Source: Lachnospiraceae bacterium XBB1006 (GTDB lineage: Bacteria > Bacillota > Clostridia > Lachnospirales > Lachnospiraceae). From it: a DNA stretch of 43,320 bases. The stretch is taken from NCBI GenBank assembly GCA_900115795.1, contig FOXT01000018.1, positions 1 through 43,320 on the forward strand, written 5' to 3'. The notes under the pieces are model-generated. The model had not been told where the DNA came from and did not search any database. It was given only the letters and a program-made list of their open reading frames with translations. A program made the position numbers and the translations under genes. This document shows, in pieces, positions 8,271 to 15,583 of the stretch. Position 1 is the first letter of the stretch. Each line of letters opens with the position of its first letter.

Positions 8271-8378
8271 ATGAAAGGATATTATGTACCGGATGGCTAT
8301 ATGGGATATTGCGAAGGGGAATACGTTTTATTCTCCTCTGAAGCAGATTATGTAGAATATTATAAAGAAGCAGCATAG
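8271..8378 (+). CDS. Conserved-looking 35-aa micropeptide
   Basis: An ATG at 8271 opens a 35-aa frame beginning MKGYYVPDGYMGY and continuing EGEYVLFSSEADYVEYYKEAA. It is rich in aromatic residues and acidic overall. An AAAGGAGGAG ribosome-binding site lies 6-7 nt upstream. A TATAAT box is at 8236-8241 and a terminator follows immediately, so it forms a complete mini-transcription unit. From memory, similar Tyr-rich small proteins of this pattern occur in Lachnospiraceae; I could not check this. The function is unknown. It is too short for ordinary gene calling. Confidence 0.8.
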   Translation: MKGYYVPDGYMGYCEGEYVLFSSEADYVEYYKEAA

Positions 8379-8380
8379 AT

Positions 8381-8412
8381 AGGGGGTACGAATCTGTACT
8401 CCTTTTATTTTT
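8381..8412 (+). terminator. Terminator of the micropeptide gene
   Basis: A 9-bp stem with G-U pairs (agggggtac / gtactcctt) and a 6-nt loop is followed by a long T-rich tail. Confidence 0.75.
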
Positions 8413-8435
8413 TTAATACTATAAACATAATATTG

Positions 8436-8444
8436 TGGTATACT
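8436..8444 (+). promoter_or_regulatory. Extended -10 promoter of the deaminase gene
   Basis: TG-n-TATACT (8436-8444) is an extended -10 element. No good -35 is seen. Confidence 0.45.
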
Positions 8445-8476
8445 ATACAAGTTGAAGATTGTTAAGGAGGTTATAT

Positions 8477-8956
8477 ATGAGCAAAAAAGAAGCAATCGAC
8501 ATCATGAAACTTGGCGTGGATAGGGCTATGAATACCTCAGAAAAAGGGATAGGTGGTCCTTTTGGTGCAGTGATTGTAAAAGAAGAGGAAATAGTAGCAG
8601 TTGCATCAAATACAGTGTTGGAATCCCATGACCCGACAGCGCATGCAGAAGTAAATGCTATTCGTGAAGCAACAAAGAAATTAGGAACGCATGATTTATC
8701 GGATTGTACCATATATGCAACATCTGAACCATGCCCAATGTGCCGTTCAGCAATTATTTGGGCAAATATTAAGACTTGTATTTACGGAAATAGTGCTGCA
8801 GAGACAGCGAATATCGGATTTCGCGATGATTATATGTATGATTATTTTAAAGCAGGTTGTAATGATGAAGAGGTTTTAAAGGTTAAAAAATTGGATTCTG
8901 ATGATTGTCGAGAACTGCTTAACTCATACGCTGAAATGGAAAGAGAGTTATACTAG
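8477..8956 (+). CDS. Guanine deaminase-like nucleoside/nucleobase deaminase
   Basis: This 159-aa protein has the cytidine-deaminase fold. The zinc ligands are His56 with proton-shuttle Glu58 in TAHAEVNAIR, and Cys86/Cys89 in EPCPMC. The length, the GGPFGAVIV segment and the IIWANI segment after the cysteines match the small CDA-type guanine deaminases (B. subtilis GuaD). These convert guanine to xanthine. It differs from the tRNA deaminase TadA at 29150, which has EPCQMCAGAI and a distinct C-terminus. The start at 8477 is chosen because AAGGAGG lies 6 nt upstream; an earlier in-frame TTG lacks support. It is monocistronic. Confidence 0.82.
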   Translation: MSKKEAIDIMKLGVDRAMNTSEKGIGGPFGAVIVKEEEIVAVASNTVLESHDPTAHAEVNAIREATKKLGTHDLSDCTIYATSEPCPMCRSAIIWANIKTCIYGNSAAETANIGFRDDYMYDYFKAGCNDEEVLKVKKLDSDDCRELLNSYAEMERELY

Positions 8957-8991
8957 TGATATACAAAGATTCTAAAGTAGTATAAAGTTAG

Positions 8992-9020
8992 CTCGGGGAT
9001 TTAATATCCCCGAGTATTTT
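8992..9020 (+). terminator. Terminator after the deaminase gene
   Basis: A perfect 9-bp stem (ctcggggat / atccccgag) with a 5-nt loop is followed by tatttttg. Confidence 0.9.
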
Positions 9021-9115
9021 TGTGTAGCAAGGTTTTAATAAAGCGACAGCCCCGCTGATTATATTCAAGGAAAGTATTAATTACACAAGGATAAGAAAAT
9101 ATCTGAAATTTTTAG

Positions 9116-9154
9116 CACTTTAAACTGTAAAAATGGGCCATGCGATTTAAAGTG
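9116..9154. repeat. Inverted repeat upstream of the frameshifted lipoprotein gene
   Basis: CACTTTAAA (9116-9124) and TTTAAAGTG (9146-9154) form a perfect 9-bp inverted repeat, with half-sites about 30 bp centre to centre. It lies just upstream of a predicted promoter and may be an operator or an RNA stem. The surrounding 9021-9289 stretch is AT-rich and otherwise appears to hold no gene. Confidence 0.45.
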
Positions 9155-9185
9155 TGCAATAAAAAATAATAAATGCTAAAATTGC

Positions 9186-9214
9186 TTGAAAATACGAAGG
9201 AGATGTGATAAAAT
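9186..9214 (+). promoter_or_regulatory. Promoter of the frameshifted lipoprotein gene
   Basis: TTGAAA (9186-9191) and TAAAAT (9209-9214), with a 17-bp spacer and a TG extended -10, lie 75 bp before the start codon. Confidence 0.55.
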
Positions 9215-9289
9215 TAATCAATAATTATTAGTGAAAAAATTAGCGATGTATTTGCCGAAGATGGATGATGTCTAATATAAGGAGGAACA

Positions 9290-10047
9290 ATGAGAAAAAG
9301 AAGTTATTTGATTCTATGCTGCATCGTTTTATTTTCTATATGCGGCTGCTCAAAGAATGAAACCAGTAAGGCAAAAGAAGCCAAAAAAGTGGAAATGAAT
9401 TCTGAAGAATCAAATTTTGAGACAAAAGTCGACCTGCCGGATTTTTTGCATGGCTATTTGGATAATGGTTCTTATGAACAATTCATAAGAATTGCAAACC
9501 CAGAAAATGTGGAAAAAGTAGTCGTCTCCTCTGACAATAGATTAGAGTTTCCGGAGATGGGTATCATGGCGGTTGTATCTAACCGATGGGGTGATTCTTT
9601 AGAGTTAAAGGAGAAGAATTCTGCGAAGTAAAAGCGGGTGGTAAGCATGTGTTGGAGAATGCAGATGGTATAAAATATCTTTCTCGAGATAAGGAATGGA
9701 TTGAACTTTCGAAAAAGGAAATAGAACAACTTCAGATGTTGTGTAAGGACGCTGTAGAGATTCAGAATTATTCAGGTGGCTGCCCGTTTGAACTAAAAAT
9801 AGTGATTGAATCTGGTGGGAAACAGTATCAAGTGGCTTATGCAATGGATGGCTGTGGCTTACTAATCATTGAAGATACCACGTACGAAGTAAATGTTGCA
9901 AACCGAGAGATGATTAAAGAAATTTTCGGTAAAGATTTTGTTGCGCTAGTTGATGACGATGAGTACTCTAGAGCTGAAGATGGCGCATATATATGCTGGG
10001 AAAATAATTATAGGTATAAAATCGTAAGCAGGTGGGATATCGCTTGA
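9290..10047 (+). pseudogene. Frameshifted lipoprotein gene (two fragments)
   Basis: The 5' fragment (9290-9631) starts after AAGGAGG and encodes a lipoprotein signal peptide with lipobox SICGC. It then runs out of frame and stops. The other frame reads straight through the junction as GEEFCEVKAGGKHVLENADG and continues to 10047. The two frames join naturally near 9607-9610, where one added A in the ttaaag run would give an uninterrupted protein of about 252 aa. The downstream ATG at 9649 has no ribosome-binding site, which supports one broken gene rather than two. The intact product would be an extracytoplasmic lipoprotein of unknown function. A sequencing error at the short homopolymer is the main alternative. 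Confidence 0.75.
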
Positions 10048-10292
10048 TTGATGCGTCCAATCAAAGTGATAAATCAGATTTTATTATTTAGCCTGAATTA
10101 TTCACGCAACCGTAGACTTGCCCAATTTTGTGCAAACGCACTGACAGGAGTGCGCAAAACATACAATAAAACATGGAAAGAACTCTTTGAGACTTTAAAA
10201 CTTCCAAAGTTTTTTGACGTGGTAGCATTGTAATAGCAATGTGGAAATGGAGCTATTTCGGAAGAATATGAAGAAAGTGTAGGTGAGTAGTT
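10048..10292 (+). other. Region with no convincing gene
   Basis: A 61-codon reading frame (10048-10233) exists, but it has no ribosome-binding site and begins at the stop of the broken lipoprotein. It reads as basic, low-information sequence. I treat it as non-coding or as debris. Confidence 0.5.
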
Positions 10293-10691
10293 ATGTTGAA
10301 ACGCGTTGTATTAGTGAATTTGGAAGCATTAATTTATGCAGTATATGCGATTGCTTTAGTTGCGTTAGCTACTGCAGAAGCTGTCAGAGGGACGGCCGTT
10401 TGGTTACTATTGACTATTTTGACATATGTGCTTAGCAGTGCAACGTTAGTATTGTTTTATGTAAAAAATGAGGAAATCGGAAAGCTTCAATGGTGCATAC
10501 CTGTTCTTGGATTAATTTACATGGTATTGTTATCTTATCCTATTAGTCCGTTATTGCAATGGATGCCGGATAATAATGCTCTGGGGTTACAGATTATCGG
10601 AAGACACGTTCTGCAGTTAGGAGTAGCCTTTTTAACAATCGCGATTGTTAAAATCAGTAGAATTTCAAATTTAAAAAATGTAAAAGAGTAA
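10293..10691 (+). CDS. Small integral membrane protein (132 aa)
   Basis: I do not recognise the family. Four hydrophobic segments are visible, at about residues 8-30, 36-56, 66-84 and 103-122. The loops are short, the ends are positively charged, and SRISNLKNVKE lies near the C-terminus. An AGGTGAG ribosome-binding site lies 7 nt before the ATG. It has no catalytic motif. It probably forms an accessory unit with the preceding broken lipoprotein gene. The rest is unknown. Confidence 0.65.
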   Translation: MLKRVVLVNLEALIYAVYAIALVALATAEAVRGTAVWLLLTILTYVLSSATLVLFYVKNEEIGKLQWCIPVLGLIYMVLLSYPISPLLQWMPDNNALGLQIIGRHVLQLGVAFLTIAIVKISRISNLKNVKE

Positions 10692-10733
10692 TCCTGAATT
10701 CTGGTCTATTCTCCACATATCACACGCTAACCC

Positions 10734-10763
10734 TTGTTATACCAGCCACTTTTATGATATAAT
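10734..10763 (+). promoter_or_regulatory. Promoter of the 10841 lipoprotein gene
   Basis: TTGTTA (10734-10739) and TATAAT (10758-10763), with an 18-bp spacer and an extended TG. Confidence 0.65.
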
Positions 10764-10840
10764 AATGTCATAATATTGGGAAAGGATAATTTGTTATTAG
10801 GTAAAACTTGCATTCATTACGATGTAGAAGGAGAATAAGC

Positions 10841-11473
10841 ATGAAGAAATGTATTTTGTCAGCAGTAGTATTTGCATCCATATTGATGAGCGGGTGCGGA
10901 TGTAATGATTCCGGAGTAAAAGATGAAAAACCGGTACTTTACGTGTATCCGGAAAAGGATAACACAGAGGTCCAGTTGTCGCTTGATTATAACGGTAGCC
11001 TTACAACAGTATATCCGGCTTTTACAAAAGAGAATTGTTGGGAATTTATGGCAAATAAAGATGGAACCATTATCATGGGTGGTAAAGAGTATAACTACCT
11101 GTTTTGGGAAGGCGAAGACATCAGAAAAACGAAAATGGATACCGGTTACTGTGTAGCGAAAGAAGATCTGGTGCCATTTTTAGAAAAAGAACTAAGTGAA
11201 CTTGGACTAAATGACAAGGAAATGGATGACTTTATTACCTATTGGCTACCGAGATTAAGCCAGCATAAATACAATTTGATTTCTTTTGATAATTCGGAAT
11301 ATCTAGATACTGCAAAGCTTCAGATTAAGCCGAAACCGGACAACTTGATTCGTGTATTTATGACTTATAAAGGTGTGGACAGTCCGGTTGAAATTGCGGA
11401 GCCGGAAAAAGTTCACACGCCAGAACGAACAGGGTTCACCGTTGTGGAGTGGGGTGGAAGTATGCTATACTGA
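10841..11473 (+). CDS. Lipoprotein of unknown function
   Basis: A lipoprotein signal peptide with lipobox LMSGC (Cys near residue 19) is followed by a domain beginning KPVLYVYPEK and containing KEYNYLFWEG. This pattern recurs in uncharacterised secreted bacterial proteins, as I recall. The mature part is acidic, about 190 aa, and ends in a segment reading FTVVEWGG. It likely acts at the outer face of the membrane, with no enzymatic motif visible. I start at 10841 because AGAAGGAG lies 7 nt upstream; an in-frame ATG at 10808 has no ribosome-binding site and would add an Arg-rich extension before the signal peptide. Confidence 0.8.
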   Translation: MKKCILSAVVFASILMSGCGCNDSGVKDEKPVLYVYPEKDNTEVQLSLDYNGSLTTVYPAFTKENCWEFMANKDGTIIMGGKEYNYLFWEGEDIRKTKMDTGYCVAKEDLVPFLEKELSELGLNDKEMDDFITYWLPRLSQHKYNLISFDNSEYLDTAKLQIKPKPDNLIRVFMTYKGVDSPVEIAEPEKVHTPERTGFTVVEWGGSMLY

Positions 11474-11497
11474 TAAAAAATAGTTTGGGAGGTGTTT

Positions 11498-11788
11498 ATG
11501 GATACTCCAAAAACAATGCCAATAGAAGAAATTATCAGGCGCGTCACGGATTTGGCGCACAAATATCATGTTCAACGATTGGATTTATTTGGCTCTTTTG
11601 CAGTTGGAAATGCTACAGAACGAAGTGATATCGATTTTGTGGTAAGAGGGTGCAGTGATATTGTAGCATTTGAGGAAGAAGTTGATGAAATTCCAACATT
11701 AAGAAAAATAGATATTTTTAATTATGATGAGGTTTGTAGCGAGTTGTTAAGGGAGGACATGGATAAATATGGAAAGCAAATATTTTAA
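11498..11788 (+). CDS. MNT-type nucleotidyltransferase (antitoxin of a MNT/HEPN pair)
   Basis: This minimal nucleotidyltransferase is 96 aa long. The catalytic signature GSFAVGNATERSDIDF carries the GS loop and the DxD pair, and the third acidic residue is in KIDIFN. Such proteins pair with HEPN partners, and several MntA antitoxins are known to modify their HEPN toxin by AMPylation. The stop overlaps the start of the HEPN-like gene by 20 nt. I use the ATG at 11498, 5 nt after GGGAGG; an in-frame GTG at 11492 overlaps that site. Whether this pair is toxic is not shown by sequence. Confidence 0.82.
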   Translation: MDTPKTMPIEEIIRRVTDLAHKYHVQRLDLFGSFAVGNATERSDIDFVVRGCSDIVAFEEEVDEIPTLRKIDIFNYDEVCSELLREDMDKYGKQIF

Positions 11789-12170
11789 CCGATATGTAAG
11801 CCTGTGTAGGAGTCTTGAAAATCTGAGGCAATCTAGGGGAGCAGACTTGGATAATCCGTTTGTTATACCGGCAACAGTGCAGAACTTTAATCTCACTTTT
11901 GACTTATCATGGAAGGTTTTAAAGGAATTGTTGACACAGGAATTTGGGATAACAGATTTTGCAACAGGTTCTCCTCGTGAAACGTTACGAACTGCCTTTT
12001 CTGTCGGACTAATTCACGATGACCGGTGGATGGAAATGCTGCGTGTTCGGAATACCTTAGCCCACGATTATGATGGAAAGGTGGCGCAACGTTACTTTCA
12101 AGAAATTATAGGCGACTATTTTGAATTATTAGAAGCTATGGTTCGCCATGTGGAACCGTATTATAAATAA
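11769..12170 (+). CDS. HEPN-like nucleotidyltransferase partner (HI0074 family)
   Basis: This 133-aa helical protein resembles the HI0074/NTase substrate-binding family, a HEPN relative. The segment FDLSWKVLKELL (residues 43-54) is typical of the family. RNTLAHDYD (residues about 97-105) supplies an R-x4-H motif like the HEPN ribonuclease site. It overlaps the nucleotidyltransferase gene by 20 nt and must be cotranscribed with it. The best inference is a toxin-antitoxin or abortive-infection module of HEPN/MNT type. Confidence 0.8.
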   Translation: MESKYFNRYVSLCRSLENLRQSRGADLDNPFVIPATVQNFNLTFDLSWKVLKELLTQEFGITDFATGSPRETLRTAFSVGLIHDDRWMEMLRVRNTLAHDYDGKVAQRYFQEIIGDYFELLEAMVRHVEPYYK

Positions 12171-12286
12171 AAAAAGTGATTTTGAAGTGCCCGTGTATAA
12201 GGATATTTATGAACTACATAGTAGCGAGGCATTATTTCGTGTAAAAAAGAATTCGAAAATACTTTATGTTTTGCAATGATGAGTGA

Positions 12287-12604
12287 TTGGTAGTTTATAC
12301 CAAGGGGAAATCTTTTTCCTATATAGCCATGATAGCTGCTTTGATTTGCGGAGCTTCGTTTTTAATAAATGCAATCCGAAATATTATGATCAATTTGCGT
12401 GGGCAGTTGAGGAGTATGCAAACCAGGTCAATAACCATACGATTCGTCTTAAAGAGGCGACTATCCAATGTTAGGGATGCAGACCGTATTGTGGTAATGG
12501 ATCATGGAACAATCGGTGAATGCGGAATTCATGAGGAACTGATAGCTCGTGGTGGGAAGTATTACGAGATGTTTACGAAGCAGGCGGAAAACTATGTAAA
12601 ATAA
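12287..12604 (+). pseudogene. Remnant of an ABC exporter ATPase
   Basis: The last ~50 codons read as the C-terminal end of a multidrug/lipid ABC exporter: RLSNVRDADRIVVMDHG, then HEELIARGGKYYEMFTKQ. In intact exporters the first part is preceded by the H-loop His of 'AHRLS', here 'KRRLS'. Walker A, signature and Walker B are all absent. The upstream codons (about residues 1-45) are a hydrophobic stretch that might derive from the transmembrane domain. A large internal deletion has therefore occurred. There is no clear ribosome-binding site. 12171-12286 holds only a 35-codon fragment I cannot identify. Confidence 0.75.
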
Positions 12605-12683
12605 TTGTGGCAAGATTTGCAGCCATGTGCTATACTTTACAGAAAAGATGTACCATAAATGGTAAATCAGAAAGGCGGAATTT

Positions 12684-13136
12684 ATGAAAAGAACAGGTTT
12701 AAGAAAAATGTTATGCTTGGCCTTGGCAATAGTTATGATGTGCAGCATGATTACCATGATGCCAACACAGGCAAAGGGTAAGATTACAGTTTACAATTTT
12801 TATGCTTCCAAAGCAAACATGACGAAGAACGGTTCAAAGCTGAAAGTGGAAATTCTGGGGAATTACACCTTTTTGAAAGGAACTTACAAGAAAGGTGACG
12901 GTGTGTTGGAATCCTTGAAAGAGTCAAAGATTTCAAAGAAAACATTTAAGCTTTCCAAGAATTGTAAGTTTACAAATTCCGATGTTACAAAGAAAATTAA
13001 TCATGTTGGTACTAAGACAACCTATCGTACGATAAAGAAGGCTCTTTTGGATTCTCATGAAGGAGACTGGGAATTTAGCATTAGCGTTTATGTGAAAAAC
13101 GGAAAGGTCTTTCGCGTGACGGCGATTTATTCCTAA
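12684..13136 (+). CDS. Secreted hypothetical protein (150 aa)
   Basis: An N-terminal Sec signal peptide (Lys/Arg start, hydrophobic core to about residue 26, cleavage after MPTQA) is followed by a basic, Lys/Thr-rich mature domain of about 120 aa. It contains repeated KxxKxTF-like stretches, and no Cys or catalytic motif is seen. The ribosome-binding site GAAAGGCGG lies 7 nt before the ATG. The family is unknown. It may be a small beta-rich secreted or cell-wall-associated protein. It stands alone between the ABC remnant and the Mn riboswitch. Confidence 0.75.
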   Translation: MKRTGLRKMLCLALAIVMMCSMITMMPTQAKGKITVYNFYASKANMTKNGSKLKVEILGNYTFLKGTYKKGDGVLESLKESKISKKTFKLSKNCKFTNSDVTKKINHVGTKTTYRTIKKALLDSHEGDWEFSISVYVKNGKVFRVTAIYS

Positions 13137-13173
13137 AAACGGTGGAAAAGCCCGGGATTATGTGGAAAATTCG

Positions 13174-13202
13174 TTGACAACTCGCGCATAAACTGATAAA
13201 AT
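13174..13202 (+). promoter_or_regulatory. Promoter of the Mn riboswitch-mntP operon
   Basis: A perfect TTGACA (13174-13179) and TAAAAT (13197-13202), with a 17-bp spacer and a TG extended -10. Confidence 0.8.
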
Positions 13203-13214
13203 GAACGAATAGTG

Positions 13215-13340
13215 ACCGATGAGGGAGTAGTTCGCGTCTAAGACGTGATTTGTCAACAATCCTGATCTGATGTAGATCTGGCAAATCGTAAAGAATGAGA
13301 CTCATGTATGTCTTTATAGGCATACATGAGATTTTTTTTA
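13215..13340 (+). promoter_or_regulatory. yybP-ykoY family (manganese) riboswitch with terminator
   Basis: The core elements of the Mn2+-sensing yybP-ykoY class appear in order. GAGGGAGTAG (13221-13230) comes first, then TGTCAACAATCCTGA, then GAATGAGACTCAT at the 3' side. A terminator stem ctcatgtatg / catacatgag (13301-13330) with a T-run follows, and its left arm overlaps the last conserved aptamer strand. This fits a switch that is on when Mn2+ is bound. It lies directly before mntP, a known member of this regulon. Confidence 0.82.
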
Positions 13341-13371
13341 TCGGTAAAAGATACGTGTGAGGAGAAAAGAT

Positions 13372-13944
13372 ATGGGAATACTGGAACTTGCGCTGATTGG
13401 CGTTGGCCTTGCGATGGATGCCTTTGCGGTATCGATTTGTAAAGGTTTGTCAATGCGCAAAATGAATTATGGACATGCCGGAATTATTGCGTTGTTCTTT
13501 GGCGCTTTTCAGGCGATGATGCCGTTTATCGGCTTTATGGTGGCGAAGACTTTTGCCAGATACGTGGAGCATTTTGACCACTGGGTGGCATTTGTACTAC
13601 TTGCCCTGATTGGTGGAAAAATGATTTATGATGTATTCACCGAGGGCGAAGATGTAGTGGAAGTCCATGAGGAAGAGAAGCTAAATTACACGGAACTGGT
13701 GCTTTTGGCAATAGCCACCAGCATTGACGCTTTGGCTGTAGGTGTTAGTTTCGCTTTTTTAAAAGTGGAGATTTTTAGTGCAATTACGATTATCGGTGTG
13801 TTGACCTTTTTCATTTCCTTCGGGGGCGTGGTAATTGGAAATGTGTTTGGTAATCGATATGAAAAAGGTGCGCAGTTGGCCGGTGGCATTATTTTAATCG
13901 GCCTTGGTTTAAAGATATTATTAGAACATTTGGGAATATTGTAG
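13372..13944 (+). CDS. mntP: Manganese efflux pump MntP
   Basis: This six-helix membrane exporter removes excess Mn2+. It is 190 aa, the usual size. Both family motifs are present: GVGLAMDAFAVSICKG near residue 8 and ATSIDALAVGVSF near residue 118, each with an acidic Asp inside the membrane segment. I start at 13372, where GAGGAG lies 8 nt upstream, rather than at 13357. It is preceded by the Mn riboswitch and followed after 9 nt by a CaCA antiporter, so both should respond to Mn2+. Confidence 0.93.
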   Translation: MGILELALIGVGLAMDAFAVSICKGLSMRKMNYGHAGIIALFFGAFQAMMPFIGFMVAKTFARYVEHFDHWVAFVLLALIGGKMIYDVFTEGEDVVEVHEEEKLNYTELVLLAIATSIDALAVGVSFAFLKVEIFSAITIIGVLTFFISFGGVVIGNVFGNRYEKGAQLAGGIILIGLGLKILLEHLGIL

Positions 13945-13953
13945 GAGGATGAG

Positions 13954-14898
13954 ATGGATTACGTTTTATTAGTTATTGGTTTTATTCTATTAATTAAGGG
14001 TGCGGACTTCTTCGTGGAAGGTAGCGCCAGTGTAGCAAGAAAGTTAAAAGTACCATCGTTTATTATCGGTATGACCATTGTTGCTATGGGAACCAGCGCG
14101 CCGGAGTGTGCGGTGAGTGTAACAGCGTCATTGAAGAATTCCAACGCATTGGCTATCAGTAACGTTGTTGGTTCGAATATTTTCAACTTGATGGTTGTAT
14201 GCGGTGTTTGCGCGTTGCTGGTACCATTGACCATTGACATGAGTACCCTGAAACGGGAATTTCCGTTTTCGATTTTGGTTGGCCTATTGCTTCTGGGATT
14301 TGGCGCCTGGGGAATGAAAGTTGGTCACATTGATGGTATTGTGTTGTTAGTAATTTTTGCGCTTTTCCTTTTTGTGATGGTAAAAGATGCTATGAAGCAC
14401 CGTAAGGAAGCGGGTCAGATTGAAGAAGCCGAAGAAGAAGAAATTAAGATATTACCGATGTATCAGTGTATTTTCTATATATTGATTGGTGTAGTTGCCA
14501 TTGTTGGCGGTGGTGATTTGGTTGTTGATTCCGCGTCGGAAATTGCGAGACAGTTCGGCATGAGCCAGACTTTGATTGGACTTACCATTGTTGCATGTGG
14601 AACTTCCTTACCGGAGTTAGTAACGTCCTTTGTGGCTGCGCGGAAGAACGAAGTGGATATGGCCCTTGGAAATGTTATTGGATCCAATATTTTCAATATT
14701 TTGCTGATTATTGGAATAGCAGCAACAATTAGTCCAATAGCGGTAACGATGGAGAATATCATTGACTTATCCGTAATGAGTGCCATGAGTTTGCTGGTCT
14801 ATGTTTTTACCTTGAGAGATCAGAAGATTGGAAAGATGCAGGGTGCGTTGATGTTGCTGGTATATGTGGGATACATTGTTTACACATGCGTAAGATAA
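13954..14898 (+). CDS. CaCA-family cation antiporter (calcium/sodium type)
   Basis: This 314-aa protein with about 10 membrane segments has the internal duplication of the YrbG/CaCA family. The alpha-1 repeat contains AMGTSAPECAVSVTAS followed by SNVVGSNIFNLMV. The alpha-2 repeat contains VACGTSLPELVTSFVA followed by GNVIGSNIFNIL. The acidic residues in the GTSxPE motifs coordinate the cation. A Lys/Glu-rich cytoplasmic loop separates the halves. AGGAGG lies 6 nt before the ATG, and mntP ends 9 nt upstream. The annotated activity of the family is Ca2+/Na+ or Ca2+/H+ exchange. Its position behind mntP under the Mn riboswitch suggests it may export Mn2+ as well. Confidence 0.92.
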   Translation: MDYVLLVIGFILLIKGADFFVEGSASVARKLKVPSFIIGMTIVAMGTSAPECAVSVTASLKNSNALAISNVVGSNIFNLMVVCGVCALLVPLTIDMSTLKREFPFSILVGLLLLGFGAWGMKVGHIDGIVLLVIFALFLFVMVKDAMKHRKEAGQIEEAEEEEIKILPMYQCIFYILIGVVAIVGGGDLVVDSASEIARQFGMSQTLIGLTIVACGTSLPELVTSFVAARKNEVDMALGNVIGSNIFNILLIIGIAATISPIAVTMENIIDLSVMSAMSLLVYVFTLRDQKIGKMQGALMLLVYVGYIVYTCVR

Positions 14899-14920
14899 AT
14901 ATACGAAGGATAAAGAATTA

Positions 14921-15556
14921 ATGAGTAAGTACTTAGAATCAAAAAATAATAACGCTAGTTTGAAAGAAGAACTGGTATTAGATGTTGAAATTAGTAACGA
15001 TATAATTTGTTTTTATAAAAATACTTTTAAATGTGGACTTAACGTACTGTATGGGGATAATGGTGTCGGAAAGACAACTCTATTAAAAACAATATGCGGT
15101 TTAATAGAAAATTCAAATGAAGTTTTATTAAATTCTGCTAAAACGGATAGTAGTTTTTTTTCGTTCTATTTTTCAGGAGACGAATTAGGAGAACAGGAGT
15201 TAACTATCAAAGAGAATATTTTATATGCTTTAAATGCTAGATATCGTGATATATTGCAAGAATATGAGGCATTAGTTGAGATATTGGAATTAAAAGAACA
15301 CGAAGATAAAGTATTAAAATATGCTTCAGCAGGTATGAAACAGAAGATGTGCGTTGCAATATGCTTTCTTAGAAAAAGAAAAGTGGTGATATTAGATGAA
15401 CCATTGAATTATATGGATGATAGAACTAGTAATAGGCTTTTAGAATATATGAAAGAGAGAAATGATATAATAACAATAGTGTCATCAAATACGAGATATT
15501 TATTTGGTGATACTTTAGTAAACCTTGAGGATCTTAATAGCGGAAAGGAAAAATAA
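14921..15556 (+). CDS. ABC transporter ATP-binding protein (divergent)
   Basis: This 211-aa ATPase energises the membrane protein encoded next. The Walker A motif is GDNGVGKTT (residues 45-53). The signature is ASAGMKQ (135-141) in place of LSGGQ. Walker B is VVILDE (155-160). The Q-loop region reads FYFSGDELGEQ, without the usual Gln placement. The H-loop position is Asn190 (VSSN) instead of His, so catalysis may be weak or altered. The coding sequence is very AT-rich compared with mntP. The ribosome-binding site is weak (GAAGGATAAAG). It is the first gene of a cassette that runs to 17496. Confidence 0.85.
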   Translation: MSKYLESKNNNASLKEELVLDVEISNDIICFYKNTFKCGLNVLYGDNGVGKTTLLKTICGLIENSNEVLLNSAKTDSSFFSFYFSGDELGEQELTIKENILYALNARYRDILQEYEALVEILELKEHEDKVLKYASAGMKQKMCVAICFLRKRKVVILDEPLNYMDDRTSNRLLEYMKERNDIITIVSSNTRYLFGDTLVNLEDLNSGKEK

Positions 15557-15583
15557 TCTATTAGATTTTGGTAATATGATAGT

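Noticed and set aside
10048-10233. A 61-aa reading frame after the broken lipoprotein
   Set aside because: No ribosome-binding site, no family signature; it starts at the stop of the preceding frame.
12171-12283. A 35-codon fragment (KSDFEVPVYKDIYE...)
   Set aside because: No start with a ribosome-binding site and no recognisable family; likely debris between the HEPN gene and the ABC remnant.
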